Assembly (NCBI GenBank): GCA_900708905.1
Contig: CAADRB010000053.1
Span: forward strand, 881,721 to 945,720
Direction of reading: 5' to 3'
Length of the DNA: 64,000 nt
Source of the DNA: Hymenolepis diminuta
Lineage: Eukaryota; Platyhelminthes; Cestoda; Cyclophyllidea; Hymenolepididae
Made by a program: the position numbers and the translations under genes. The notes under the pieces were generated by a model. It was not told the DNA's origin. It was given only the letters and a program-made list of their open reading frames with translations, and ran no database searches. This document shows, piece by piece, positions 27,301 through 41,993 of the stretch. The first letter of the stretch is position 1. Each line of letters starts with the position of its first letter.

Positions 27301-30300
27301 CTGCGACCATTAGGTATTAGAGAATTTTGGAAGGTCTTTTACTGAAAGTTTACTAGATTGTTTTAGGGATTATGCAATAGTAAACATTAAACTGATCTTT
27401 ATTCCGAATCGATCAAATTTTATCGATGTGTTAGCAATATTAAAGATATATAATTTTTATATCTTCCATTAAAGAAAACCAACCATCTAATATTGGTGAA
27501 AAATAACAGATTCTTCGGAGACCAAACATATTCTTCAATATTCAATGTGATTGAAAAGTAACTCCACGCCTAGGTATTAAGGTGCTCGAATTTTCCTGCA
27601 TGTGCTAAGCTATTGATACGGTATAAAATTTGGAAACCAGTCGTTCGAGTACAAAGAAGAGGATGAATAATTTCTGAACCGTATACATCGACCGATACTA
27701 AGACTGCTAAAAGTTATCACGGGATATTCAAGGCTATTCGATTTATAATGTATTCCCAAACAATTTTTTGGGTTCTCCTCCTGTTCTATCCAATAAAAAG
27801 GTTTATTGAAGATGAAAGAGCATTATATATATATATATATATCTTTGCATAACGATTACCGGGTTTTGTATTATATTAAAGTCAATTAACTGCGTCAATA
27901 GAAATTCCCCTCTAATAATATATTTATGTGGTGTATATGAATGATTGTGTTATAGTTCAAGACATGGAAATATGAAAACTTGCTCCCAAGTCAGTTAAAA
28001 GCTAAGGAATCATTAATTAAGTACGCAATAAGGATTTGTCGATCCAACAATAAGATTTAATTGCAAATGGCAATTAGTATCGCTAACTGACATGGAAGAA
28101 TTCCCGTTAAGAAACTGTTTTGTTTTGAAATTTTTTGTTGAAATCATTGGAACATTTACGTCAACCACCATCTTTGTTTTAAAAGGAAACAATGAACCTT
28201 TAAAATACAGCAACTTTAAAAACATACGTCACTCAAGGAACTGTACGCGAAATTCTAATGTACTTTTGGGTACAAAGAGCGTCACGGGATAATAAAGTCA
28301 GAAAGTGCCGTCTGTGTGTCCTAAAAAATGCATACAACTCTTTAAGCTTACAAAATTGAAAACAGTATTGCAGTCTCTGAAAGTAATAATTGTCTATATC
28401 TGCTACTCATAAAATGTTAGTAAACTGCTAATTGAGAGATGCCTTAGGGATACATCAGCATTCATACACAGATTAATGTAGATTTGCTCTCACGCTATAG
28501 AAAATAAATTGTTCCCCGTTTATTTTCTTAAAAATTTCTTCCCAGGGCTATACTGTGATAGAATCTAAATTAAAAATCGAGCTATTATGTCATTTTATGA
28601 CCAATAGCAACGGAATCCTCTGTAAAGTTCTGCTGATAATTGGTATTACAAAAATCTATTCTTTTCTTGTACACTCTACCAATTTTGTCCATAAGACCAA
28701 ACCACGGTCTATCTGAGTTCATTCAAGGTTACCTAAGCAGGACTTAAGCGAGCCATAGATCGCCTAATTTAATAATCCCAAACTCAATATTTAGTACCAC
28801 TTAAGGTTTATATAAACTACGTTTATTAAAATTTTCCGTATCAGGTCCGAAAAAGAATTAAAAAATCAAGAATTTTCTATACGGGTGAAAAGTAAGGCAC
28901 AAAACTCATATATTCAATTTGTATTAATGAATAACCATTTAAACATTTTAATTCGATTGAAAATGTTAAATATGTACCAATAAGAAGGGAACCAATCGAA
29001 TTGTCAAGACTGACCATCGTAATTAAACGATCAGTCAGTAAGCAGTGGACATTGTAGGCAAGCATTTGTATGCAATGAAGTAATGTACTTTGATACACTG
29101 ACATCGCTCTCAGCATCTTCTGACTCCCCATTCTTATCATTTGTCAGACTTACTGTTATTTAATATCCGTTACCCTTCACAGTTATAAATTGTAAAATTC
29201 TTTTATATTACAGTGAGTAATAATAACAGATAAATATTAATATATAGATAAGTATCAGAGAAAGAAATTTTATAATTAACAAATTAACATGTAATAATTT
29301 CTCTCCCGAAATAAAAGGCAAACCTCTCAGCCTTAACTAAAAGTCTTTTTGTTAAAGAAACTGAACAGTGAAGATAGGATGAAGGAACATTTTAGGACCG
29401 ATGTAATATAGACCACCTCATAGGTCGATTGCGTTGAATTACAACAAAGACATGGTTGTTAGTAGCCTAATAAGTGATTGAGGTTGTCGAAATTGGAATT
29501 CCGTGAATAGAATAAAGTAAGTGGATTACCCATGATGTCTTTGGTTGTTAGGGATAATCATCAAGTAGTTTGTAATATTATGACTGGATTTATTTGCCTA
29601 ATTTGTGTGTGCTTTCCATCATCTAAAAACAAAGTATTTATTGATTATTTAAATAAAATAAATATAGACTCAGAAAACAGGGAACACTATCAAACGAAAT
29701 GGTAGACCATACCACAGAAGTGAAGTATTGCAAAAAAACATGAAGACCAAATTTTCTAAGGCAATTGATAACTTGGTTTCACTTCTACTCGATCCCTTTT
29801 CTTTAACCCATACTAAACTGCTATAGTTCATAGCATTTAGCTGTTTTTCCACAATTAAAAATTGTAACACGATCAGCCTGGCTGCGAGTAGAAAATTATT
29901 TAGGTAAATTTCCCAAAAAATGCGCAAATGTATTCCTCGAAAATATTAAAGGCTGTGAAGGGGTAGCTTGATCTTAAATAAGGATAGTTGTACTTAAGTG
30001 AGTGTAAAGAGATTTCAGTGTTTAGAGAGATAAGAATCATGGGCGAGTTTGAAGGTCACTTTACTGATACATTTACGATTTCTAAGGACTAATTTATTTA
30101 GGATACTACCTAAGATCTGTTCAAAATCGACGGATGTATATTTATCAAAAACATATTAACTGATACACACATCTTTCTGATCCCGTTATTAAAGAAAGTT
30201 GGTCTGCTTTATTGCACACTAATTACATCGAGTCTAATGATAACGTTATGCAATTATGGGTACTTGAGAGCTAATGCCGAATTTTTTTAACTTTCCTATC

Positions 30301-30949
30301 TTTCAGCTTTCTCACATTCACTATAAAAAATAATTGCTAAGGTATGTAAAAATCTTTTATAATTTTACCTAGTAATCCACATTTGGTATTTTCAATTTAA
30401 TTAATTTGGTCTAGGTGCGGGTTGGAAATGACCATGACTAATAATATAAAATAACGAAAAAAAATAAATCAGGGGAAAAAATAAAAAAATATTAACTGCT
30501 TGAAACTTATCGCAAATCTCTTTTTCTGAATTTGGATTTGCGATAGCCACATAAAATATAATTACCTAATAAACTATATTTAATGCAAAATAATATGCAT
30601 CAAATCGATAAAAGTTAGACTGAAAATGGAAAGAAGGCAATTTTGAAGAGAGAATGCCCTGTAAAATTTTAACTATTATTGGCAGGGATTTACAAGATTC
30701 CTTGATGATTATTAGCAAGTAACTTAATTCGCATTGAATATCGAGGAGACCAAAAATACCAACAAGTTGAGTTAGATTATCCAGAGATTAATATGGACAG
30801 TCGTTCTACTAACATTATTATAGCTTTTTCTCTCTGAGTTGTTCTAATTGACACATAGTGAATTTCCTATTGGTTGTTTATCGAGGAACAAAGGAAGCAG
30901 TTGACACCCCATTGTACCTTAATTCGCCTCTCTTATCACAACCCGGATT
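24331..30949. other. Gene-free AT-rich DNA
   Basis: Only short chance frames and the AT tract at 27824. No motif recognised. Confidence 0.65.
27824..27842. repeat. (AT)n simple repeat
   Basis: About nine AT units in AT-rich gene-free DNA. Confidence 0.95.
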
Positions 30950-31145
30950 CCACCAACGCAGCGTTAATATTCTTCTTACCTCTCTTCCAATTCTCGATTC
31001 CTCTTCTTACCCGTTTTTTCTCTTCCTCTCTCATTACTTTACGACTGCCCAATACACTCATGGTCAAACTCAACTCTTGGCCTTCTGATATTGAAAAAAA
31101 CTGTCGTATCCTGTTAGTCTTTAGGAAGATCATCAGTTTCGGAGG
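30950..31145 (+). repeat. Dispersed pyrimidine-rich repeat, copy 2
   Basis: Shares GCCCAATACACTCATGGTCA, CTGTCGTATCCTGTTAGTCT and TTTAGGAAGATCATCA with the copy at 10040, and CTCAACTCTTGG with 58051. The short open frames here come from low stop density in pyrimidine-rich sequence. Confidence 0.55.
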
Positions 31146-34100
31146 GATATATCTCTAAACCTAATGTAGCCAGGATTTTAAGGTACCTTTGACAAATAAT
31201 AGCAATTAGGATTTGAAAATAGTAAAATGACCGTACTAAATCAACTTAGAATAAATCCAAAATCCTAGACTTTATAGCTGGGTTATGGGAAACATTATCA
31301 TTGGTGAATCATAGACTTAGAGAGGAAAAAAGGAAGTAAATAAGGATTAAAAATCCAGAAATCTTACATCACCTAAAATTCGGCTGTCCGTTTCTTTCTT
31401 AAAAGATTAGTGCTGATTTAATCATTACATTGAGAGGGATTGGTCGTGTCCGTCTTAGTTTACCTATTTCTTCGAAAAAGTAGAGAAAAGGTAGTTGATA
31501 CTATCTGAGATGGGCACTGAGCACGAGTTATAGACTAACAAAAATCAAATCATTCTTATAATCAGGCGGCAACAGTGTCATTGTATATTAAGCATTTTGG
31601 ATAATAAAATTACACCTAAATCAAAATCAGTTTGAATACAGATTTTTCGTTGAGCGGGATCTTAGTAATCACATACCTGCAGGAGTAAACATGTTATATT
31701 CCCAACCCGCAACTAATTACACATTCTAATTAAGAAAACTGAGTTATTTTTTGTTATAGAAACCTACACTGGGAAGATTAAACTTCCCCCTAATATTGTC
31801 CTATTCAATTGATGTGATAAGAGAAACTTAAATAAATAGAACATATGATAAAATTTCGATCTTCCAAATTAAAGGAAACATGGCAAAAGTTACTCATTTC
31901 AAAAAAATAAGTTTAGGAAAATTTAAATGGTTATTGAGAAGAAAAAAATAAATCATTCGTTTGAAATTTTGCAAAGCAAAATCTCAAAAATTTCTAGTGA
32001 ATTAGTAAAATTCTACCCCAATTGATATATGTTAGAACGAAAAATATCAACGAATCCCATATTCTCATTGACATTTTGAGAGTATTTAATAAAAAACATT
32101 ATTTATTACAAATCGCATCTATAAACGTGATATAACAAATATATACTTTAAATCCACTTTGCGCCCTGCCAATCCGAGGTAAATTTTTTGTGACTTTGCT
32201 TTCGGGCTTCAAATTCTGACTGTTTCTAAAACACGCTGTGAGTGTCACTTTAGCAATTTTCCCTCCTGAACTGAGATTTCCCCTTAAGTGTCAATGCATT
32301 TCATAGAACTGTTTGGTAAAATCTTGATAATATTGCTTGATATAGCAGTTCAGCTACTCGGAAAACCATGGAAAATAACGTCTAAGATAGTAAAATAATT
32401 CTTAGCTAAAACAAATTAATCTTCCATAAAAGCAGGAAAGCTTTTCACTTTTCAAATCATATTTTGCACACTAGCTTTAAACGATAATAACCTGTTTTCT
32501 TTTTGAAGGTTATATTTGCTTTTGCTTTTAATGTTTAACAACACCAAAAACACAGATCCGTCTAAATTTAAATTTAGACAAATAAACAAATTGCGACGAG
32601 AAAATTGATATTCTGCTTCTTTGCCGAAACCGAAATCTGTACAGCTGTGTTCGGTTATTACTAATTGGAGTGGGGTAAGCCAGAATTTTTACTCTATTTT
32701 GAAATTTATCTTGATATGATTTCCATGCTACTGCCGAATAGTGTACTCATGTTTATCTTAAAGGTATAAAATTCAATATATCTTGAATTGGTTTGGTTTC
32801 TGACCGAAAATTTCTAAATTTATCATAACGCATCTACTTTTTTTCACTTATCCCTCTTCTTCCAGTGTATATCGTTTATGTACCATAATAATTGTCACTT
32901 CACACAGTACGTCAAGCTATGGGATAGTCAAGACTTGTTGTCTCAACGCATGAAGGTGGAAGGACATTTCTGCGATCTGCTCTTCTCTGAAGGATACTGC
33001 AATCGACTCTTAGATTTCTAAAGAACTTGCATTAGTCATAAATAGTACCCGAAAATACAAAACGGCCAAGTCAAAAACAAGACGCACGATTCGTACCGAT
33101 AGGTGATATATATTATGCACCACTTACAAATGTAATGTAAATAAACCTTATATGTAGCAGATATTTTCTTCCCTCATACTTTAGCGATTTCTTTCACATT
33201 AATAAAGGTAATAATTGAAATTAAAATAATGCTATATATTATATACTGATATTGCAACAATAATATTCGAGTTCACCTTGACGGAAGTCTCTACTATGTT
33301 AAGATCATTTAAACTGCTGTCTTTGCGGAAATGAACTGAAGTTTTACAACCGACAATTACAATTAAACAACCGATCAATATGTACTGGATCAGTATTCAG
33401 GAGAAAAATTATGAAATTTGTATTATGGAACATGAATTGCTCAATAACTGAATATTCTGCCATCCGAATTCCTAACTCAAATGAAGTAATTGTTTTGACG
33501 CTCTCTTTTCGATCCTCTCTCCTCTTACTCCCACTTTATTTTTCTGATTTCATTAAAAATATGTTCAACTCTCCGCATTGTTATGGATTGTAATATAATA
33601 TATATATATTATAAGTATTATAAATCAGATTCTGTATTTTATTCATTATTTCCTTCTCCCTGGCGACGTTGTCAATATCTTTTCCTTTTCTCAAAAATTG
33701 GGGAGAATTTAAATTACAAATTTGTTTCATATGCCACTTTAGTTCGAAAATTCATATCACCGCTAAGGTAAACTAGTCAGATTGCTTTGCTTCATAAGAA
33801 AACCTTCATCGACATTTACTGCAAGACGCTCAAACTCAGAGCAACTAAATTAAATTTCAAATCACTTGAACTTTAACTCGCAAAAATACTATCCGCCTGT
33901 GTTTTGTACCTCTTGATGTTATCTGTATTATTTTTTTAATAAAACTTAAACAGGTAGGCAATAAAAAGTATGATTAAGTTATCTGATTTTAATGAATAAA
34001 ATGCCGGGTGCTGCTCATATGATTAAAATGGCCCTACTGTTTCGTACTTTTAAAAACTTGTCAGGGATTTCAAATCGATTAATCTTAATAAAATAAACAT

Positions 34101-37100
34101 AAATATTAAGGAACATATTTAACTCAAAGGTCGACACTGTAAGACAGAATATCGCTGACGATTTCAGTAACTTCCACAAGAAGTTTATTTTTCTCTATCA
34201 AAAAAAGTGTTCAAATGTGATTTTATTTCTACTCTGGTGAAGTTATTTCATTTTATAACATTTTATTGGCGCTCGAGACAGAATAAAAAACACTTTGGAA
34301 AAGTGCAAATGCAAATGTGCTAAAAGAAATGAAAATGATTTACTTAGGTTTGGCTGTTACTAATAGTGAGAAATTATTGTTGGCTTTTCACTGATTTCAA
34401 TCTATTGTTTGTGTTTAATTTAAGAAAAGTTTTGCTAACTTAGCATCTCTGTAATTAAACGGATTTCATAAAGCTATTTCAAGTTTTTAAACTGCTCACC
34501 TAACTTAGGTTCTTGCTTAGGGATCGTTAATGTATGATAGAGAAAATTAGCTATGGTGTTGCCCTTTATGGACTACACTATCACAAAAATGGAGGAGTCA
34601 GAGAAGGTGATACACTAGTCACTTTACAGGAGAAGACATATAAAGCAATACTCCCGAATTAGATAACCGAAAAGTGTTAAAATAACGGTGTTTATTTAAA
34701 TGTGCCAGAGTTAAACAAAATAGCTTAGAGTTATGAGGAAGTAAAAAAAATAAGCCGATTCGATAAACAATTCGAGTAGGTCCTAAAATGGAGGGTGCTC
34801 ATTTCTATACAAATTTAGATAACTTTACTTAGGTCCAGATTCATCTCGAATCACGATTAACGTCATTATAAATCGAACATTCTTAAATCATGGTAGTTTT
34901 GTATTTAATTAATTACCCAAATCAATTGCTTGGAAATATGATGTTTTTAATTAATAATTTGCAGCTTTAACATTTACAATCTCTTCTAAAATATTGAAAC
35001 AAAAGTTACAGGCTTAAAGTTGAGAAATAGGCTTTTTGAAAACTATAAAAGTGAACATGTGAAGAAATAATAACGTATGTATGGGGATTCACGTGGCTCC
35101 TATACCAAAGATTACAGAAAGTTGAGACTAACTGTAATTTGTAAGCACTTAACCTGAACATAAAGATTGTATCTACTAGCTTAGAATTTACACTGACAGA
35201 CATAGATAAGCACATAAAAAGTCAGCTGGAGATAAAATCAAAATTTTCAATTTATCCCCTTCCAAATCCCACGACCTTTATTAATCATATCTAGAAATTA
35301 ATTTGATAAATAAATACTTATAGAAGATTATTTTTCTGAGACAGAGTTACATGCAAAGTTGTAATTCCCCGAGTCAATATTTTTGTATCAATTTAAAAAA
35401 TTAATACGCATTTTATGAGCTTGGGAAAAGCAAGAAATCAAAATAAAATGCAAATAATCTACTTCTGGCGGTGAAATGTGATGCTGCTAAATTTATTATC
35501 GAGATGCTACAATCCTTCCCACAACTATAGCGATCCAGACGATAAGCCACTCTGCTAATGAAAATGTATTTGAAAACTAATTCTATGGAAGAAAAATGCA
35601 TCTTGGGATACAATGAATTCCTATTAGGTTTAACTTATGGTAAAGCTTAAGACATTTGAAAATGTTACAATGTTGTTTTGAATGTTTGGGAGAGAAATCT
35701 AGGACTTTTTAAGGTGTTACTCATTTTATTTGTGGCGGTCTCTTGAGTTGATAAGCCTTTTCTTCTTTTGGCTTTACGAGCTCTGTTTTAAAATGAGGAT
35801 GGGGAGTAGGTCCTTCTATTTCTGACTTCTTCACCTCTTGTTTGATCTGTCTAATTCTTCCTCGCGATTAGATACTTCCGAAGCTAATCAAATCTGTAAA
35901 CTACGCTTAGCTTTGACATCAATAATCTTTACAAAAGCGAAGGAATTTATTTTAATTTCAATTATACATTTTAAAGTATCTTATTCGGGACCCGTATTTA
36001 GCGATACTAAAACGTGAGACCAATTTTGCAATAAAATCGATAAATCTTGGTCGCTTCTATTTAGGTTCAGTTATTTCGAATAGAGAGAGCATTAACAATG
36101 GTATATTTTTCAATTTATGTTCTTCTATTTTTAACTTTGACTTATCTGCCTAAATATTCATTTAAAATTGATCAGATTTCATACGCACTCCCTTCACAAA
36201 GTTCTCTGATCCTTCCGTTTATAAAAGAAAACACTCGATAATTAACAGACTTTCTCATGACCTAATTGTGATTATGAGATATAAAATTTTCCTAATAATT
36301 TTACGAAATTCTCACATTTATTTTCTCTATATGGTTAAATATCGAGTTTCCAGGGCCTAGATTTATGTATAGAGACCCGTTTTATAGGCTACACTGACTT
36401 ACGCATGAGACATGATAAACTTTCCCAATACAGTTTAGTATGGCATTAATTTAAGTTAATCTTTTACTTAGTTTAAATATCCAACAGAAAATTCACGATC
36501 AGATTGCATAATTATAATGTCTAATTAACGTCATTAATTTGTTGTATTTACGAAGTAAAACTTTTAAATCCTTTTTACTCTAAATCTCAAGGACCAATAC
36601 GAATAAGACCTATGTAAAATTCGGTAAGCAGTACAGAGCGTTTTAATTGGTCGGCATCAGCCCGCAGGCGTATGTATAAAATTTGGTGAAAATCAATGAC
36701 ATCTTGATCATCAGAATGGACTTAAGAAAAACCTAAATATACGTAATGATGAGGAACTTAATTTGTAGGATGTCGCTACTTAGAAGGCAAAATCGTTATT
36801 GCTGTAATAATTCCCCAATCAGGTATTCGATCACTTCGTAGTGATCCGAAGTTGTATAAGCAAACACATTTCCATAATTAGGAAACCACTGTTTGAATTA
36901 CAGATTTCAAGCTTTCTTCTTACTAGGCTAACGCAACTGTAGCCATAGCAGATATAAATCATCCTAGTAACAGCTTTGCTATTATGAGCTGCTAACTGCT
37001 AACTTTATATCACTAACTTTAATAGAACTCCTTGTTTAATCAATAAGATACGCTGTATGAAATCGTTGGAACACTAATGGAGGGAAAGCGATAATTTCAG

Positions 37101-40100
37101 TCACTACTCCAGGGGTTACGTTCAAAATCTTTGAGCCCACTATTCCATCACTTTGAATTATTTTCCCTTGTATGGACAAAAGATACCCCTCTTCAAATTA
37201 ATTAGATCGTGAAGCCATTTAAAGATGAGAATGTGCATTTAAGTAGCAACGTCAAAAGCGGCATGAGCAAAACACAGTTTGTTGTGCTACTATTGTTATC
37301 GTCGTCAAGTTCTGATAAACAAAACAATTCAACACATGACTGTACAATGTGAGGGTGGGTTATGAGGTGCTGCTTACGCTAGTTTTAGACAATTACTGTG
37401 GTTAAGTTCAATGTATAATTAGACAACCATTGTGTGAGCAGACGAGTGAAGACATAAAGAAGAGGGAGGGGTGGATGAAGATTTATAAGTTGTCCAGTTG
37501 TCTAAATAGGTGATTTAATTCATGGATTTGGCATAGCAAGCGGCGTAAGAGTCATCGTAAGCCTCAGCTATGCTCAACTGATTCGCATGTTCGAAGATGC
37601 TCGATTGGACTTCGTTCCTCCAGAGCTTGTGTCCATTGTGTCCGACCAATTCTGAGGCGACTTGGATTACGGGATCTATGGAAAAGGGGACAAAGAGAAT
37701 ACGTGTAATATGACAGTTTGAAAGAATAAATTGAAAGAGAAACAGACATCAACGTAAATGGCAAGGAGAGCTTAAGGGGGAAACATAGTTGGTGCCACCT
37801 AAAAATTTCAAGAGAGAAGTAAAGATAATTGTGGAAAAGAATGAAAGAAAGTCAGTAGCAAATAATCCAAAAGTAAAAAATTAGTCATGCCAATAATAAT
37901 TTACCTGTCTCCCTATGCTGGTTAGATCTTTAAACAGTATTTTTAACAAGTCCTTAATAAGTGGATAAGTGAATTTAGAGATACATTTGTGGTTTTTTTA
38001 AATATTTACTATAAATCAAATTGTTTATTCACCCAACTTAGCTCGCTTGAAGCCACGATGGTAAATGTCTTACATTCAAAATGACCAAATGCTTGATAGT
38101 AGATAAAATTTAATTCTTATTTTTTCAAGAATAAGATAACATTTTGGCATTCAGTAGACCAACTGATGGTCCTTTTGACTTCTTAAAGTGATGCCGTAGT
38201 CGACTTAGCAGTCATTCACACAACCGTCATGACATCCTCCAAAACACGAAATCTTTTTCCAAAGGAGGTTTGAGTTGATATTTATTTTCTAGTTCTGTGA
38301 AACATCAGTCCCATCGAAACGGAAGTTCCCAACGGCAAAATCCATTAGAAAATCTAATCGTCTAACCTTTGAAAAGTTTTATCCGGTACCAAGGCTTCCT
38401 TAATGAGCTTAATTTTTGGCATCTGCTTATCCGAATATTTGCAACCGAATGTCATTATGATCTGTCATTTCTCGGTACTCCGCTTTTTGCTGAAAATACA
38501 TTCTTCTTTCAAAGTACCATTATTTGAGCATTTCAATGCTACCGAGAACCGACTGCTTCTACCAAAGAAGCGGGTAATGGCTGAATCATATCCGTGGATT
38601 TAATGCTACTAACGAATATTTAGGAAGAGGGGTAAGGTGTACTCCAGGTCTAGTCTTGTTTCACACCTAAGTTGTGGGGCACTAACTTCATCGGAATTGG
38701 AGAATAGAATATTTAGCTCTGAACCGGTGGTGGATTATCTATTCAACATCATTTCGAAGCTTATACACACTGATTCTGATCTTTAAATACATAACCAATT
38801 TGTTGCGTTTCTGACTCATTTGGCATTTGACATTAAACCCTTTCATCACGTCTGCGTTTCTCCTCTCCCCTAACGGGAGTACGAAAGGATCTCTTATTCT
38901 GCAGGATTAGAAAAGCATAATATTAATACTGGTATCCCGCATTTAGGAATGTCAAAAGGTCACTTTGGGCAAATTGGGCCATATAATGAAATAGATGGTT
39001 GGTCAAATACTGGACTACAATATACATTTCAGTGGTTCCAGAGAAACCATTAAAATTATTCTTAAATATGCTGCACTTATCATTATCATGATGGCTTTTA
39101 GTTAAGAAATTTTGTAATTAAATAAAGTCAGTTCATGAAAAGATCGCTTGTCAAAACAGTTAATCCTTGTATACGTTGTCACTAATATATATCCTGTTCT
39201 TCATCGCGATTCAATCGTTTGGATGGTTTTTTGAAATTGTTATAATTACAACATATAGGGACCAGGTAACTACTATTGGCATTGCTTAAAGTGAAAAAAA
39301 AGTAATATAGATGGGAATTAGAAGAAACTTAGCTTATGAAAGAATGAAGATCATGAGAAAAATTGAAGGCGAAAAAAATAGGAATCTAGAATACAAGGCT
39401 TTCACTGAAAGTTCTAAATTTCTTACCGAACTAATATGAAAATACATGGGATGAGAAAATCTGCTTCAAATCTACCTACATTTTCCTTAGGCTTATGTAT
39501 GTACTCCAAAGTCGGAATGAACAGACATTCTCAGCCCTTTGAAGTAGGTTTCTTACCACGACAACGATATGCCATAAAAAATTTTGCGAATATTACAATT
39601 TTGCTGAAAAAGACCAAGTGACATCTTGCATTTTAAACGCAGAGAGTTGTCACAACCTTTGGAAATAATCCATACATACTGTGAGTTCTGAAGAACAAGG
39701 AAGTGGAAAATTCCATTGGATGGGAAGCAGGTAATTATGCGCGTCCATTGATCAAATTACACGATTTCTCACGGAACTAAGAGAATAGGTTAAAAAGATT
39801 AACATAGAGCTTGAAAATTAATATCAGTTAATCTGGAAAAGGAAACTTTATCCAGAATTGTATCCGGTGGTTCGCATTGCACAGTCACTATTTCTAAACT
39901 ACCATATTTCAGTGCAAAGAGGGTTAGCAGCAGTGAGTGCAAACCCACGTTGACTTGATTTTGAAATTACGAAGACATGGATCTTCCTAAAGGAAAAGAA
40001 CACAAGTGTCCTTGAAGGACAGAGACTGGAGTTTAGAGAAAGCCTAATTTGTAAAGTAAGGTTGACAGCGATACCTATCGGTTATCTGTTTAATAAACAC

Positions 40101-41279
40101 ATCAGGCGACACCTGATGATACGACTAAGGTATTTATAAATAGATTCTCCAAAGTACTTTTCTTCCCTTGAAAACAAAAAATGGATTTGGATAATTTGTG
40201 ATAAATCGAAAATTTGCCTTTATTTTTTATCTAAAAATTCTTAGCTAGCATTCTAAATTTGGAAGTTAAAAAGACAATTTACTACTACAGAATTTGTAAC
40301 AGTCAATCTATTTAATTATCTTAGCACGACTTGGAACCATCAGATTCTTTCCACTATCTTCCTTCCATTCAGTGACTAAAAAGGGCGCCCCATTATCATT
40401 ACGATTACAACCACTAACCTTGAGCTTTAAGCTCAGATTGGAACATTTTGGAAGGAAAGATTTTGAATGTTATAACGCTCCCTCAACATCTGTGTTGTAT
40501 GACCCTTCTATCGAAAGTAGTACTAATAGACCATGTAAAATTCACATTGTCATAAGCATTCAACATTCAAGAAACTCTGACGCTCAAATTTGTTTTATAT
40601 CATTTTAATCAATGCTCAGCGATTCTTCCAGCACGGAACGTTGTCAGCTTTCATAGGATAAAGTAAAGCTGATAGCTTTATCACGGAAGCCCAAAAATGT
40701 TTCTTGAAACGCTCTTAGCAGAAGGCTATGTATTTTCTATTTTGTTTTTTATTATTCCTCCTAGGGCGCCACTTCCCAGTCAAATTTAGATAAAACTATT
40801 ATGCAATCTATTTTCTATAATAATTGTTGAGGAAATATCTAGAATAATACAACAATTTTGAGCTTGAAGCCCAAATTTATCTTGAATCTTCATGATGTCC
40901 AATCGAAATCGATGTTTCATAGAACACAATTAAGGAATGTTTTAACCACATCATTGTATTAGCCGCACACGGGCAGGTTTTCCATTATAATTCAGGATTT
41001 ACTTCTTTATCTAACTCAGAATGAGGAGAAAGACTTAGATGAAAGAATAATCTGATAGGAAAATGAGAAAAGAAGCAAAATTTAGAAATGAATTAGAAGG
41101 ACAAAAGTGAAGCTGGTGGCACCAGCTGTAGACAAATATAAAGACTTGGGAACTGAGAGCAGAGCCACACAACTACTTAAAAATTAGTATTTTGTATATT
41201 TTCAGTGAGTGCGTGATTCATACATGGGTTCTGACAGGGAACAATTTTGGTGTTTTCGAAGAGTTTTGTTTTAATGACC
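31146..41279. other. Gene-free AT-rich DNA, 10 kb
   Basis: The 20-bp palindrome at 32560 is the only clear structure. A GC-richer patch at 37560-37700 and a 43-codon minus frame near 38430-38590 (ITRFFGRSSRFSVALK) were seen but not identified. Confidence 0.6.
32560..32579. repeat. 20-bp perfect palindrome
   Basis: GTCTAAATTTAAATTTAGAC equals its own complement. No element boundary is seen around it. Confidence 0.8.
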
Positions 41280-41307
41280 AGCTTTCTTACCAGCGCCATA
41301 GAGCGCC

Positions 41308-41328
41308 GTAGTAGTAGTAGTAGTGGTA
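41308..41328. repeat. (GTA)n simple repeat
   Basis: Five GTA units plus an imperfect one, at the edge of a GC-richer patch (41280-41540) that also has three CCAAT/ATTGG motifs. Confidence 0.9.
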
Positions 41329-41714
41329 GCAGTTGGAAGATTGCTGCCACAGACTCCCTCTCAGCCAATCACTATGCGAGACTTGCAGAAGATTGACTTT
41401 GATTGGTGCATCGACCACCCCAGCTTGCAGCCAATCGGCGCTGTTTGTGAGATAGACACTGTTGGCATTGTCGATTTGCGATGTTTTAATGAGGCAATTT
41501 TTGCATCTTCCTTGCTTCTTTGAATCTCCCTATTTATGTCACTCTTTGAGTGTGATATAGGCTGAAGAAAACGATTTAGCAAATTTATTCCACCGTACTG
41601 GCACCAAAAAATGTAACAACTGCATCGTTCATTTACTAGCAAACTGCAAGAATTATATGATGACCCATAAAATCGGCAAGGGCAGAATGCCCCTGTTAAT
41701 TCCAAATATAGAAT

Positions 41715-41993
41715 TTAAACATTTCCGAGCAGGTGCATCTTGCAGGAAAAAGAAATACATTTAAAAGTTACTTTAATTCTCATTGGTCGAAGTGGGAGGA
41801 ATCATACTGGTTGGCTCAACAACTCGCCTTTCCTGTATGTGAAAAAGGAAATCTAAAAATATTACCCTGGACTGTGTCTCATTTAATCCCATCAGTGGAT
41901 TGGGAAATTTTTGTAACATTTACTGATAACGATCAAAGAGCACAGGTCGCACTACTGAAATCGATGTGCCATTTCAGTCATTTAAGTCCTTGA
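41715..41993 (+). other. Open frame of about 86 codons, unidentified
   Basis: Reads SHWSKWEESYWLAQQLAFPV and continues to DNDQRAQVALLKS before TGA. An AG (GCAGG) at 41743 could be an acceptor. No family recognised. Composition is less biased than in neighbouring chance frames. Confidence 0.2.
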
